Shown piece by piece: positions 26,767 through 35,324 of a DNA stretch of 64,000 nt (the first letter of the stretch is position 1; every line of letters begins with the position of its first letter). The notes beneath the pieces were generated by a model. It did not search any database and was not told the DNA's origin. It was given only the letters and a program-made list of their open reading frames with translations. The DNA is from JANNMJ01 sp031425525. Its GTDB lineage: Bacteria; Bacteroidota; Bacteroidia; Cytophagales; Hymenobacteraceae. Made by a program: the position numbers and the translations under genes. The DNA lies in contig JANPJM010000093.1 of NCBI GenBank assembly GCA_031425525.1, positions 1 to 64,000 on the forward strand. Reading direction: 5' to 3'.

Positions 26767-27509
26767 TACCCCACCACCCGCTCCAGCCGCGCGCTGACTT
26801 CGGGCCAGTTGATGACGTTGAAGAATGCTTCTACGTAATCCTTGCGCTTGTTTTGGTACTTGAGGTAGTAGGCGTGTTCCCAGACATCGCATACCAAAAG
26901 GGGCGTAGTTGTCCAGAGAGCTAGATTTTGGTGCTTTTCGGCTTGCAGTATGATGAGCCGGTCGGCGGCGGGCTCGTAAGCGAGAATGCCCCAGCCGGCG
27001 CCTTCTACGGCGGTGGTAGCGGCGACGAAATGCGCCTTGAAATCGTCGTAGGAGCCGAAACTTTTGGCGATATAGCCGCTGAGCTTTTCACTGAGCTTAC
27101 GGTCGTTTTTGGCGGGCGCCATCCCATCCCAAAACAGCGTGTGCAGCAGGTGGCCGGAGCCATGGAAGGCGGCTTCGCGCTCCCAGTGCGCCACTAGGCT
27201 GAAATCTTTCTTCTCGCGCGCCGCTTTCAACTCGTCGAGCGCCTTATTGAGCCCTTTGACGTACGCCGCGTGGTGGGCGTCGTGGTGGAGTTTCATCGTG
27301 GCCTCGTCGATGTGGGGTTCCAGCGCGTTGTAAGCGTAGGGCAGCGCGGGCAAAATGTACTGCCCTTTCTCATCCACGACTTTGGTTTTGCCCAGAGGGC
27401 CGTCTTTGGCGGGGCTATCGGCAGCGGCGGCGGCAAACAGTGGGGCGGTGGGCAACAGGCCCGCCAGACCGGCTACGGCGCCGGTTTTCAGAAACTCGCG
27501 AGTGGTCAT
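26766..27509 (-). CDS. sodA: Superoxide dismutase [Fe/Mn], exported
   Basis: 247 residues. Converts superoxide to oxygen and hydrogen peroxide. The metal ligands fit the Fe/Mn family: His75, His123 (LLHTLFW), Asp208 and His212 in DVWEHAYYLKYQNKR. The first ~30 residues (TTREFLKTGAVAGLAGLLP) form an export leader of Tat-like shape with only one arginine. That makes the enzyme periplasmic rather than cytosolic, which is less usual. Fe versus Mn use cannot be decided with confidence from the residues. The ATG at 27509 was chosen because it opens the leader. Confidence 0.94.
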   Translation of the reverse strand: MTTREFLKTGAVAGLAGLLPTAPLFAAAAADSPAKDGPLGKTKVVDEKGQYILPALPYAYNALEPHIDEATMKLHHDAHHAAYVKGLNKALDELKAAREKKDFSLVAHWEREAAFHGSGHLLHTLFWDGMAPAKNDRKLSEKLSGYIAKSFGSYDDFKAHFVAATTAVEGAGWGILAYEPAADRLIILQAEKHQNLALWTTTPLLVCDVWEHAYYLKYQNKRKDYVEAFFNVINWPEVSARLERVVG

Positions 27510-27601
27510 TGGGGTACGGGGAGGAAGGCAAAACGGCTCCATTGCCGCCCGCCATACAAACGTACCCCGCAACGGGCGGAAAGTTCGGTCTTAGCTCGAT
27601 T

Positions 27602-28150
27602 TCAATAACTCCCGAACGGCACCGTCTGCGCGTTCGTCGCGAACAAGTTGCCGGCGGCCGGGGCCGTGTGGCGCGCCTCGTGGCGGAGCAGCCATTGCTT
27701 GACTGCCGTGCCGCCCACGAAGCCCGTGAGCTTGCCGCCCGTACCGATCACGCGGTGGCACGGCACCACGATAGCCAGCGGGTTGGCCGCGTTGGCGCCA
27801 CCCACCGCCCGCACCGCCAGCGCATCGCCGAGCTTACGGGCCAGCGCCGAGTACGTAGTGGTGCTGCCGTAGGGCAAGGCCCGCAACTCGGCCCACACCC
27901 GCTGCTGAAACGGCGTGCCGACGGGCGCCATCGGAAAATCGAACCCGACGCGGGTACCCGCAAAATATTCATCGAGCTGCTGCTCAACTGTGGCGAGCAG
28001 CGCCGTTGGGGGCGTATCAGCGGCCTTATCGGCCGCCACGCCGAGGGAATCGGTTGCGGTTGATGCGAATCGTATTTCGCACAGCGCCGTTGAAGTGGCA
28101 ATCAGGCATAATAGCCCGACAGGCGAGGCCACATGATAAGTAAAAAGCAC
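27602..28150 (-). CDS. ogt: Methylated-DNA--[protein]-cysteine S-methyltransferase
   Basis: About 182 residues. It removes alkyl groups from O6-alkylguanine in DNA by suicide transfer to a cysteine. The active site IVVPCHRVIG holds this Cys (near residue 131). The DNA-binding helix FQQRVWAELRALPYG and the loop YSALARKLGDALAVRAVGGAN are intact. The N-terminal domain is short, as in Ogt. Start codons are non-ATG: GTG at 28150 (preferred) or TTG at 28153. Confidence 0.92.
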   Translation of the reverse strand: MLFTYHVASPVGLLCLIATSTALCEIRFASTATDSLGVAADKAADTPPTALLATVEQQLDEYFAGTRVGFDFPMAPVGTPFQQRVWAELRALPYGSTTTYSALARKLGDALAVRAVGGANAANPLAIVVPCHRVIGTGGKLTGFVGGTAVKQWLLRHEARHTAPAAGNLFATNAQTVPFGSY

Positions 28151-28258
28151 CAAGAAAGCAGGAAAAAGGCAGAGAAGGAGAGCGAAGTAGGGTGCGCAGC
28201 GCCCAAGCGAATGGGCTGCAACCGTAGGAGAAGTAGCGAGTGGAAGGTGGGGGTGCCC

Positions 28259-28969
28259 TTAGCGACCCAGTTCGTAGCCAAGCCGAACCTCCACGGCCAG
28301 CGTGGCGCGGCGGAAAGTTCCGGGGGTAGTGGTAGGGCCGAAATCGGGACGGAAACCGCACTCCCACTCATCGTAAAAGCCGAAGGCTGTGGGGTCTAAG
28401 CGGCTTTCTTCACGGGTTTGGTAGCGGATATTGCCCGCCCGCAAACCGCCGCCCACGGCCATATCCAGGCGCCAGTGCGCGTCGAGGGGTATCACCACGC
28501 CCAATTTCACCACGCCGCCCAGCACCGTGCGCTGCACGCGCGCGCTGGTATACTGCCAGCGCTCGCCGTCGCGGAAGAAAGTGCCCGCGCCGGCATCGAA
28601 CTGCTGCCCGACCCGAAACCCCGCCACCGCCGCGTAAAACGGCGAAGCCGGCATATAATAGCGCCCTTCGAGATGGGCTTTCTGGAAGCGGTCGTGGAGA
28701 GGTTTGCTGCCGCCGTACCCCCAGCCGAGGTTGCGCATCTGGTGCCCGTAGCTCGCTTCCAGCCCCCACAACGGCGAAATACGATATTCAGCCCCAAACC
28801 GGAAGGTGGGCGTCGTGGGGTCGAGCAGCGCCAAGGGCATCACCTTAATCGTCACTACGCCGGTCTGGGGCTTAGGCAAGGGCGCAACCTGGGCCTGCGC
28901 GCCCGCGCCACTCACTAAGGCGGCCCCGACGAGCAGCAGCATTTTTACTTTTTTGATATCAGTTTGCAT
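28259..28969 (-). CDS. Putative outer-membrane beta-barrel protein
   Basis: 236 residues. The N-terminus is a signal peptide (MLLLVGAALVSGAGAQAQ). The remainder alternates polar and hydrophobic residues in strands such as TFRFGAEYRISPLWGLEASYG, here only in part, AHLEGRYYMP, FYAAVAGFRVGQQFD and LAVEVRLGYELG, with many aromatics and a Gly-rich pattern, typical of small barrels. The last strand ends in Arg rather than the usual Phe. Its job is unknown. It ends about 105 bases from the alkyltransferase start, in the same direction, with no clear operon link. Confidence 0.75.
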   Translation of the reverse strand: MQTDIKKVKMLLLVGAALVSGAGAQAQVAPLPKPQTGVVTIKVMPLALLDPTTPTFRFGAEYRISPLWGLEASYGHQMRNLGWGYGGSKPLHDRFQKAHLEGRYYMPASPFYAAVAGFRVGQQFDAGAGTFFRDGERWQYTSARVQRTVLGGVVKLGVVIPLDAHWRLDMAVGGGLRAGNIRYQTREESRLDPTAFGFYDEWECGFRPDFGPTTTPGTFRRATLAVEVRLGYELGR

Positions 28970-29177
28970 AGAGGTCAGATAGCAGCCGGAATGAAGCCCG
29001 AACTTGCTGCTGATGCTCTAAAGTACAGCCTGCTCTTGGCACCACTTTTTTCAATCGAATAAATTGACGTTTCTTTAGCCCATCGGGAAGTTTTTCCGGA
29101 CGAACGGGGTTTTCCACCAACGGCCTACACGGCCCTCAACCTCCCATAACAGCGCTTTTTAGCCTCTGCAATTTCTT

Positions 29178-30212
29178 ATGCGTGAAGCATTTCTAACAGG
29201 TTCCGCCGCGCAAATGACGGATTCGGATAAAGAAATCGATAAGGCGCTCCGGCCGCTGTCGTTCGATGATTTCGCCGGTCAGGATAAAATTGTCGAAAAC
29301 CTCAAAATCTTCGTGACGGCCGCCCGGCGCCGTGGCGAAGCCCTCGACCACGTGCTGCTGCACGGCCCGCCCGGCTTGGGCAAAACCACACTCTCGCACA
29401 TCATTGCCGCTGAGCTGGGCGCGGGCATCAAGATGACGAGCGGCCCGGTGCTGGACAAGCCTTCCGACCTGGCCGGGCTGCTCACCAATCTGGAGCCGAA
29501 CGATGTACTCTTCATCGACGAAATCCACCGCCTCAACCCCGTGGTGGAAGAGTACCTGTACTCGGCGATGGAGGATTATAAAATCGACATTATGCTCGAT
29601 TCCGGCCCCGCTGCGCGTTCCGTGCAAATCGGGCTCAACCCGTTCACGCTCATCGGGGCTACCACACGCTCGGGGATGCTGACGGCGCCGCTGCGGGCGC
29701 GGTTTTCCATCACGTGCCGGCTCGAATACTACGATGCCAAGCTGCTGAAATCCATCGTCGAGCGGTCGGCGGGGATTTTGGGTACGCCCATCCACGAGGA
29801 TGCAGCGTGGGAAATTGCCCGGCGCTCGCGCGGGACGCCGCGCATCGCCAACAACCTGCTGCGCCGCACCCGCGATTTCGCGCAGGTCAAGGGCGATGGC
29901 ACCATCGATGTGGCCATCGCCAAATTCGGCCTCAACGCGCTCGATGTCGATCAAAATGGCCTCGACGATATGGACAACCGCATCCTGTCCACCATCATCG
30001 ACAAGTTCAAGGGTGGCCCGGTAGGCATTACCACCATTGCGACGGCGTGCGGCGAGGAAGCCGAAACCATTGAGGAAGTCTACGAGCCGTTCCTGATTCA
30101 GGAGGGCTACCTGATGCGCACCTCACGCGGGCGCGAAGCCACCGAGTTGGCTTACCGCCACTTGGGCAAAGTGCCACCCGGCCAGCAAACGGGCCTGTTC
30201 GGCAGCGAATAG
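29178..30212 (+). CDS. ruvB: Holliday junction branch migration helicase RuvB
   Basis: 344 residues. RuvB is the AAA motor which, with RuvA, drives branch migration of Holliday junctions. Walker A GPPGLGKT is at 63-70, Walker B LFIDEIH at 111-117, and sensor ATTRSGMLTAPLRARF is near 158. The C-terminal winged helix (LMRTSRGREATELAYRHLG) is intact. The start is the ATG at 29178; a second in-frame ATG at residue 13 (MTDSDKEI) is possible. ruvA and ruvC are not adjacent. A terminator follows at 30234. Confidence 0.97.
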   Translation: MREAFLTGSAAQMTDSDKEIDKALRPLSFDDFAGQDKIVENLKIFVTAARRRGEALDHVLLHGPPGLGKTTLSHIIAAELGAGIKMTSGPVLDKPSDLAGLLTNLEPNDVLFIDEIHRLNPVVEEYLYSAMEDYKIDIMLDSGPAARSVQIGLNPFTLIGATTRSGMLTAPLRARFSITCRLEYYDAKLLKSIVERSAGILGTPIHEDAAWEIARRSRGTPRIANNLLRRTRDFAQVKGDGTIDVAIAKFGLNALDVDQNGLDDMDNRILSTIIDKFKGGPVGITTIATACGEEAETIEEVYEPFLIQEGYLMRTSRGREATELAYRHLGKVPPGQQTGLFGSE

Positions 30213-30233
30213 GGGTAAAAATGCTGCAAATGA

Positions 30234-30274
30234 AAACGCCCGGCTGGTTGCGAAATGCAACCGGCCGGGCGTTT
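30234..30274 (+). terminator. Terminator after ruvB
   Basis: Arms 30234-30251 and 30257-30274 pair over 18 bp with one mismatch around GAAAT; GTTTC follows. It lies 21 bases past the ruvB stop. The decayed antitoxin begins 21 bases further on. Confidence 0.8.
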
Positions 30275-30294
30275 CTGCGCGTTAGTTTTGCCTT

Positions 30295-30628
30295 ATGAAT
30301 ATTCAGGAAATCGCGAATCGCATTGCCGCGTTGCCGTGCGCGCCAGCAGGAGGTACTGCATTTTGTCGAGTACGTCGAGCAACGCCCGCGACGGCGCAGC
30401 CGTCGGAATCGTGCGCAAGCCGTGCTGGCACCTGATTCGGAAGCAACGCCGGCCCCACCAGCTTCTGATGCCGAAAAGGAAGAAAAATCAAAGTATTCCG
30501 ACCTTTTTGGGATTTGGGCCGGCCCCGAATACGATCACATCACAGACAGCGTAGAGTCGGTGCGTGAGCAACGTCGTAAACATTGGGGTTCTGGGCGGTG
30601 GAACAAGAAAAGCAATGAGGAAGCCTGA
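30295..30628 (+). pseudogene. Frameshifted antitoxin (DUF2281-like)
   Basis: The ATG at 30295 begins MNIQEIANRIAALP, the usual opening of small Bacteroidota antitoxins paired with PIN toxins. The expected continuation, RQQEVLHFVEYVEQR, is present but in the next reading frame, from about 30323-30345 on. One base was therefore gained or lost near 30335. The second part runs on for about 95 residues to a stop at 30626-30628 that overlaps the toxin start (TGATG). It could be translated from a TTG at 30323, giving a headless product. A sequencing error cannot be excluded, but the toxin next door is also broken. Confidence 0.7.
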
Positions 30629-30882
30629 TGATTTTAGTCGATTCCGATATTATCATCGATGCTCAACGTGGCGATGAGACTGTCCCGCGTTGGTTCGGCC
30701 AACACGCGCCCGGTGAGTTGTTTAAGCGGCTGCCCAGCAAGTATGCCACATTTGTCATTGCGAGGAGGAGGCTCTGCCACGACGTGGCAATCCTCGTTTA
30801 CTCGGGGCGAATACTCTGCTACTGCGCCGAGCAAACGAGGATTGCTTTGTCGCAAAGCCTCCTCGCAATGACAAAATACTGA
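30628..30882 (+). pseudogene. Truncated PIN-domain toxin, interrupted by a palindromic element
   Basis: The first ~41 residues start as a PIN ribonuclease (MILVDSDIIIDAQRGDE, with the first catalytic Asp). The reading then enters a palindromic repeat (30751-30876) and ends in repeat-encoded residues (FVIARR ... LLAMTKY). The remaining ~90 residues of a PIN domain, with the other acidic residues, are absent. The open frame is thus a remnant and cannot encode an active nuclease. Its start overlaps the antitoxin stop by 1-3 bases, as in a normal toxin-antitoxin operon. Confidence 0.8.
30751..30876. repeat. Palindromic element, copy A
   Basis: About 126 bp bounded by TTTGTCATTGCGAGGAGG and its complement CCTCCTCGCAATGACAAA. 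It carries no gene. The ends match copies B (48154) and C (53836); the interior differs. It sits inside the PIN toxin remnant. It resembles non-autonomous MITE/REP-type elements. Confidence 0.85.
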
Positions 30883-30951
30883 GTAGTTTTTGGCTTGCTG
30901 CTTATCAGCCGGTTTAATGCTCGTCAGTTACCCCTGACCCAGCGGCCGTCG

Positions 30952-31977
30952 TTAGCGCGCAATCTTGTACGAAACGCCAATCCCGATCACCTGCTTGTAT
31001 TGCAGACGCGGGCCGGTACCGGTTTGGGTTTTTACGTTGTTGATGGTTTCGTACTGCGGCACATCCACATCATCATCATACACGAGCGCCACGAACAATG
31101 ACGACGCGAGGTATTTACTCACTTTGAGCGTCAGCAGAGCATCGAAATTGACGTCGACATTGCCGCGTTTACTCTTTTCCGAATTCGTGTAATTGTTGAA
31201 GAGTGTGGCGCGCGTGAGCAGGTTTACGTTTTTGCTTAAATCTTTCTGAAACCGACCGGTGATGATGGCCCCGAATTCGGAACGTATATTCTCGCCCTTT
31301 TTCGTGCGGACGCCGGCCGCGTCGAACTCACCTTTCGTGACGCCGAAAGCGCCCTGGTCGGCGAGGGTTTGGTCGGTTACGAAGGTGAATCGGCCGGTCA
31401 GCGGCGAGAAGAAGGCTGTGAAGTATTGGTTGGGCCGAAAGTCGAGCCCTGCCGCCAGCGTGAGATACGCCGGTGCTAATCCACGCGAAATGAGTGGTGG
31501 GGGCGTAGCATCGCCGCTGAAATCATAGCCGGGCGCAAATTGTGTTCGGAAGTTGAACAACCCGGCGTAATAAAATTTGCCGAACGCTAAACGACCGTAT
31601 TTTGAGTTCAATTCTACTTTATCTTCGTTTTTACGCATCGGGGCATCGCCTTGCTTGATCAGGCCGTAACCGGCGTCGAGGTTCGTATCCCACGCCACCG
31701 GCCCTTTATGGTAGCGCAAATAATACGAAATAAGCCCATTGACGGCAATGGCGCTTTCGCCGCCGCCTGCCCAGTTGCTGAGCGTGGTTTGGGTGAAGTT
31801 AACGGCGTTGAAACCGCCGTAACGCCACGTTTTGACGGTATCGGCAAACTCGGCCTGTTCGGGTTTGAGCAATTCTTTGGGGGGCGCTACCACCTGCGCG
31901 GCAACCGACGAACAAAGAATAACAGAAAGCGCTAACGACCCGAAGGCCGCCCGCGCGGTAGTAGAAAAAAGACGCAT
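30952..31977 (-). CDS. DUF3078 domain-containing outer-membrane-like protein
   Basis: 341 residues with a signal peptide (ARAAFGSLALSVILCSSVAAQ). The DUF3078 signature is clear: WRYGGFNAVNFTQTTLSNWAGGG (shown in part: NFTQTTLSNWAGGGESA) near residue 55-75. The rest consists of amphipathic strands (YYLRYHKGPVAWDTNLDAGY, GKFYYAGLFNFRTQF, FTAFFSPLTGRFTFV) as in an outer-membrane barrel. Function of the family is unknown. The ATG at 31977 gives the signal peptide. A weak promoter-like TTACTTTG lies upstream on this strand (plus-strand 32029-32036). Confidence 0.85.
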   Translation of the reverse strand: MRLFSTTARAAFGSLALSVILCSSVAAQVVAPPKELLKPEQAEFADTVKTWRYGGFNAVNFTQTTLSNWAGGGESAIAVNGLISYYLRYHKGPVAWDTNLDAGYGLIKQGDAPMRKNEDKVELNSKYGRLAFGKFYYAGLFNFRTQFAPGYDFSGDATPPPLISRGLAPAYLTLAAGLDFRPNQYFTAFFSPLTGRFTFVTDQTLADQGAFGVTKGEFDAAGVRTKKGENIRSEFGAIITGRFQKDLSKNVNLLTRATLFNNYTNSEKSKRGNVDVNFDALLTLKVSKYLASSLFVALVYDDDVDVPQYETINNVKTQTGTGPRLQYKQVIGIGVSYKIAR

Positions 31978-32150
31978 ACTGCGGCAGAAAAAAGAAGATG
32001 TGTAATTCAGCAGTATAGCCGAACCGCAGCAAAGTAACGGCCGGTTGCGGGCTCGCACCGAATTTGCCCGCTCCGGCGGCGGTTAGCGCAGGGTTGGCGC
32101 TGGCTGCGCCAGACCTTTACGCCGCCCACCGTTCCCGTCATCCTGCCCGA

Positions 32151-33143
32151 ATGCCCTCGCCGCACTTACCGTCATCGCCGACTGAACTGGCCCGCCGTGC
32201 GGCCCTCGTCAAGGCGTGGGCCGTGGAACTGGGTTTTATGCGTTGCGGCATCAGCCGGGCTGAGTTTCTGGAGGAAGAAGCGCCGCGCCTCGAATCGTGG
32301 CTGACGCGCAACCTGCACGGCCGAATGGGCTATATGGCCAACCATTTCGACAAGCGCCTCGACCCGCGCCGCCTTGTGCCAGGCGCCAAAACGGTGGTCA
32401 GTGTGCTGCTCAATTATTACCCGCCCGAGGAAGTGCGCCAGCGCCCCGACGTGCCCCGAATCAGCAAATATGCGTACGGGCGCGATTACCACTTCGTGAT
32501 CAAAGACAAGCTGTTTGCCCTGCTGAACCGGGTGCGGGCCGAAATCGGCGATGTCGGCGGGCGCGTGTTCGTCGATTCGGCGCCGGTGATGGATAAGGCG
32601 TGGGCCAAAAAAGCCGGCCTCGGTTGGATGGGCCGCCATACCAACCTGATTACGCCGCGCGTCGGGTCGTTTTACTTTATCGCCGAGTTGATTCTCGATC
32701 TGGAAATGGCGCCCGACGCCGCCGAGCTACCCGATTACTGCGGTTCCTGCACGCGCTGCCTCGATGCGTGCCCCACCGATGCGCTGCATACGCCGTACGA
32801 AGTGGACGCCAAGCGGTGCATTTCGTACCTCACCATCGAGCTACGCGACCGCCTCCCGCCCGAATACGTCGATAAGCTCGACGGTTGGGCTTTCGGCTGC
32901 GATATCTGCCAGGATGTGTGCCCGTGGAACCGCTTCGCGCGCCCGCACCAGGAAAGTCAGTTTCTGCCTCACCCGATGCTGCCCGACCTGCCGCCGGCCG
33001 ATTGGGAAGAACTATCCGAAGAAATTTTCAGCGCGCTCTTCGCCGAGTCGGCCGTGCAGCGCGCGGGCATCGAGAAGCTGCGCGATTCGGTACGCGGCGC
33101 CGGGTGGCGTGCGCGGGATGAGGCTCCGGGCAAAAAAGCGTAA
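32151..33143 (+). CDS. queG: Epoxyqueuosine reductase QueG
   Basis: 330 residues. QueG reduces epoxyqueuosine to queuosine in tRNA, the last step of the pathway, with cobalamin and two [4Fe-4S] clusters. The cluster ligands are CGSCTRCLDACPTDAL and CDICQDVCPWNRF, with a further Cys in RCISYLTIE. The N-terminal cobalamin-binding part has the family motifs YAYGRDYHFVIKDKL and DSAPVMDKAWAKKAGLGWMG (shown in part: KAGLGWMGRHTNLI). The C-terminal HEAT-like extension of some homologues is missing, as is common in Bacteroidota. The ATG at 32151 was chosen since the upstream 29 residues look untranslated. Confidence 0.95.
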   Translation: MPSPHLPSSPTELARRAALVKAWAVELGFMRCGISRAEFLEEEAPRLESWLTRNLHGRMGYMANHFDKRLDPRRLVPGAKTVVSVLLNYYPPEEVRQRPDVPRISKYAYGRDYHFVIKDKLFALLNRVRAEIGDVGGRVFVDSAPVMDKAWAKKAGLGWMGRHTNLITPRVGSFYFIAELILDLEMAPDAAELPDYCGSCTRCLDACPTDALHTPYEVDAKRCISYLTIELRDRLPPEYVDKLDGWAFGCDICQDVCPWNRFARPHQESQFLPHPMLPDLPPADWEELSEEIFSALFAESAVQRAGIEKLRDSVRGAGWRARDEAPGKKA

Positions 33144-33162
33144 CGTCAAGCTCCTGCTTGGC
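33139..33162. repeat. Palindromic element copy 2, overlapping the queG stop
   Basis: CGTAACGTCAAG, then CTCCTG, then CTTGGC. This is the reverse complement of the hairpin at 24806-24835: same arms, loop inverted. The queG stop codon (33141-33143) lies in its left arm, so it may act as the queG terminator. Confidence 0.6.
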
Positions 33163-33186
33163 ACACGACAAGCACACCCGAACCGG

Positions 33187-33372
33187 CTACACCGGTGCAA
33201 ACGTGCGGTCGAGAATCGGCGAGTAACGGGCGGCGAACTGCTCGTAGCACCAGCTTCGGAGCTGGAGCAATTCGGCCGGGATGAGCGCGCGAACTGCCTT
33301 GCGCAGTTCCTTTTCGAACAAGTATCGATTGAAGCTGACTTTCAGCAAAATCGTTTTGATATAGTCCAGCAT
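33187..33372 (-). CDS. Small conserved-looking protein, 61 aa
   Basis: An ATG at 33372 opens a 61-residue frame: LDYIKTILLKVSFNRYLFEKELRKAVR, shown in part as KVSFNRYLFEKELRK, then LIPAELLQLRSWCYEQF and LDRTFAPV. The composition (amphipathic helices, no low-complexity Arg/Pro runs) differs from the antisense shadows around it. I recall similar short unnamed proteins in Hymenobacter-type genomes, but this is from memory and not checked. Convergent with queG. The next 202 bases (33373-33574) hold nothing I can name. Function unknown. Confidence 0.6.
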   Translation of the reverse strand: MLDYIKTILLKVSFNRYLFEKELRKAVRALIPAELLQLRSWCYEQFAARYSPILDRTFAPV

Positions 33373-33574
33373 GGGGCCAGCATTCTTGAGGAAAGCAACA
33401 GCAATTTCCGGCGGTACCCAACCACAAATCAGTACCGGCCGCCGGAACCAGTACCTACGCGGTTCTAACGGTCGAAGATACGTGATTTGCGACCTGATGC
33501 CACTATTCCCAGGATTTTATTGCGAAGTTCGACTCAGGTCTACCCGCAAGGCACGCCTCGTTGCCATTGGACAC

Positions 33575-34504
33575 TTACATCGCCCGAAACTGCCCCAACA
33601 GCCGATCCAGGCTCGCCGTCGGCACCGATTCGCTTTGCGTCAGTGGGAAAGGTTGGTCGAAGGCGGCGGTCAGCACGTCGCGGGCCGGTAGTGGTTCGGG
33701 CAGCACGGCGGCCTCGCCGGTATAGGTCAGGTCGAGGACGTTGTACACGACGGCGCTGTCTTCGCCCTCATATGCCGGCACCTGTTCCAGAAAAAACGGC
33801 GGTAGTGTGGAACGATCACCATCTACCGGCCACGGCTGCACGCCCGGCACGATGGCCGCACGCAGATGACGCACATCGGCCGCCAAGCGGCTCGTGGTGC
33901 CCAAAAATTGAGCTAATAGCTCGGCGAACAAGCCATTGCCGCCCAAGGTGTTGAGCCCGTTGATGAGCGTGCGGCTAAGGGTGTCGCCGAAAACCTGCGC
34001 CAGAAGTAGAAAATCCTCGTACGACGTGAACGGGCTGAACGGCCCGCCGCCGGCAACATTGCGGTTGCCCGTAAAGTCGTAGGCTGCCGGCGCTTCTACG
34101 GCATCGCCGGAAAGGCTGATGCTGCCGCTGAGTTGCACGATCAGATTGTCGAGAATCGGCTGAATGGCTTCGAGACGGGCGCGGTCGGGCGCGGGCACTA
34201 CCAGTGTAGGGCGGGCAAGCGCCTGCGCAAGCAGGGCTTGCTGTACGTACGCCGCCCGTAAAATCAAGTTGAAGGCATCGGTGACGATGGAGGCCACGCG
34301 CGGCCCCGGCCCGGCCGTAGCCGCGAACGCAGCGCCAACGGCCGGAATGGCCGCAAGCGCCCCACGCCCCAATTGCGCGAGAGCTGCGCGCCGAGAAGCC
34401 GCCGATGCGGGTGCCGCACTGGGCACGCCGGCAGTGGGTGAAATGGGAGAAACCGGAACAGAATCAACGGCGCCGAGGGCGTCGAGCCAAGCCAAAAGTT
34501 GCAC
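33575..34504 (-). CDS. Ferritin-like protein, degenerate soluble paralogue (pair 2)
   Basis: 309 residues, GTG start at 34504, 20 bases after the upstream gene. A Tat-like segment SRRAALAQLGRGALAAIPAVG lies near residues 37-57 (in part: SRRAALAQL), unusually far from the N-terminus. The body aligns by pattern with the intact protein at 35402-36256. However, the residues that bind the two irons there are missing: the ENSH pair has no counterpart, LEDTGVRAYKG becomes FGDTLSRTLING, and VEARH becomes AADVRH. It is unlikely to be a ferroxidase. Role unknown; it may pair with the lipoprotein encoded just upstream. Confidence 0.75.
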   Translation of the reverse strand: MQLLAWLDALGAVDSVPVSPISPTAGVPSAAPASAASRRAALAQLGRGALAAIPAVGAAFAATAGPGPRVASIVTDAFNLILRAAYVQQALLAQALARPTLVVPAPDRARLEAIQPILDNLIVQLSGSISLSGDAVEAPAAYDFTGNRNVAGGGPFSPFTSYEDFLLLAQVFGDTLSRTLINGLNTLGGNGLFAELLAQFLGTTSRLAADVRHLRAAIVPGVQPWPVDGDRSTLPPFFLEQVPAYEGEDSAVVYNVLDLTYTGEAAVLPEPLPARDVLTAAFDQPFPLTQSESVPTASLDRLLGQFRAM

Positions 34505-34524
34505 GGACGAAGCGAAAAAAGCGG

Positions 34525-35262
34525 TTATGCCAGCGAGCCCGTGAGGAGTCGGGAGCCGGACGTAATCAGCAGGTTGAAGGCCGTAGCCGTTTCGGAAGGC
34601 CGCAACGCACGGTTGCGGGCATCGCCGGAGGCGGTAACATCGGTGAGGGCGGCGGTGGGCAACATCCGCGCGACAGTGGCGGCGTGGCGCGCATCAACGC
34701 TCAATATCTGGCCGAGCAGCGTCATTGTCCGGCCCCCCGACGCGTAGCGGAGCCCGCCGGCAGCCCCAGCCACCAGCGTGTTCAGGTGCGAAAGTGCTGC
34801 TGTCAGGGCCGCCGTGCGCTCGTTGAGCGTGAGGGATGCGAAATCGACGGGTAAATCTTTGATATTGAGCGCGCTGGTACCGGTGCGGTTGGTGTTGGCC
34901 GCCGCTTTGAGCGTATCGCGTTGGACGCGCTGCTGGTCGCGGATGGCCGTCAGGAGCCCCAGTTCGGAAGGCGTCAAACTCAGGTTGTTAGGCGTGAGAA
35001 GCAACTGGCGGAACAACTCCACCGAAAGCTGCTTGCCCGCCTGGATCAGATTGATGAGCGCCACGTCGCCGGAGCCGAGCCCGACCGATTCGCCGTTGGG
35101 GTTGGCGGTAGCGGTATTGTTGGTGGGGTCATCGGAAGTGTCTTTGCAGCCCGCCAATAACAGGGCTGCTCCGGCCGAGGCTGCCCCGGCGTATCGCAGA
35201 AACGCCCGGCGCGGCAGGGGCGCGGCGCCGTCGGCGGAAAAGAAAAGAGATTGCTGATTCAC
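34525..35262 (-). CDS. Ferritin-like lipoprotein, degenerate (pair 2)
   Basis: 245 residues from a GTG at 35262. The leader has a twin-arginine motif PRRAFLRYAG and a lipobox LLLAGC, so it is a Tat-exported lipoprotein. The rest aligns with the lipoprotein at 36306-37058 but lacks its metal ligands: LEQLEAAFY becomes GKQLSVELF, DHEIIH becomes DQQRVQ, FEDTG is lost, and SVEARHAA becomes SVDARHAA. Only the last His and an Asp remain. The start follows a -7 box by 5 bases, so its mRNA may be leaderless. It and the downstream gene form a tight pair. Confidence 0.8.
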   Translation of the reverse strand: MNQQSLFFSADGAAPLPRRAFLRYAGAASAGAALLLAGCKDTSDDPTNNTATANPNGESVGLGSGDVALINLIQAGKQLSVELFRQLLLTPNNLSLTPSELGLLTAIRDQQRVQRDTLKAAANTNRTGTSALNIKDLPVDFASLTLNERTAALTAALSHLNTLVAGAAGGLRYASGGRTMTLLGQILSVDARHAATVARMLPTAALTDVTASGDARNRALRPSETATAFNLLITSGSRLLTGSLA

Positions 35263-35267
35263 TGCCA

Positions 35268-35275
35268 CAAAGATA
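35268..35275 (-). promoter_or_regulatory. -7 box TATCTTTG for ferritin-like pair 2
   Basis: On the minus strand TATCTTTG ends 5 bases before the GTG start at 35262. It fits the Bacteroidota -7 consensus TAnnTTTG. No clear -33 element is seen. Transcription would begin at or next to the start codon. Confidence 0.6.
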
Positions 35276-35324
35276 ACCCCGGCGCCGGGGCGGTTGCCTG
35301 ACTGTGCAGAAGCCGCAAACGCAA

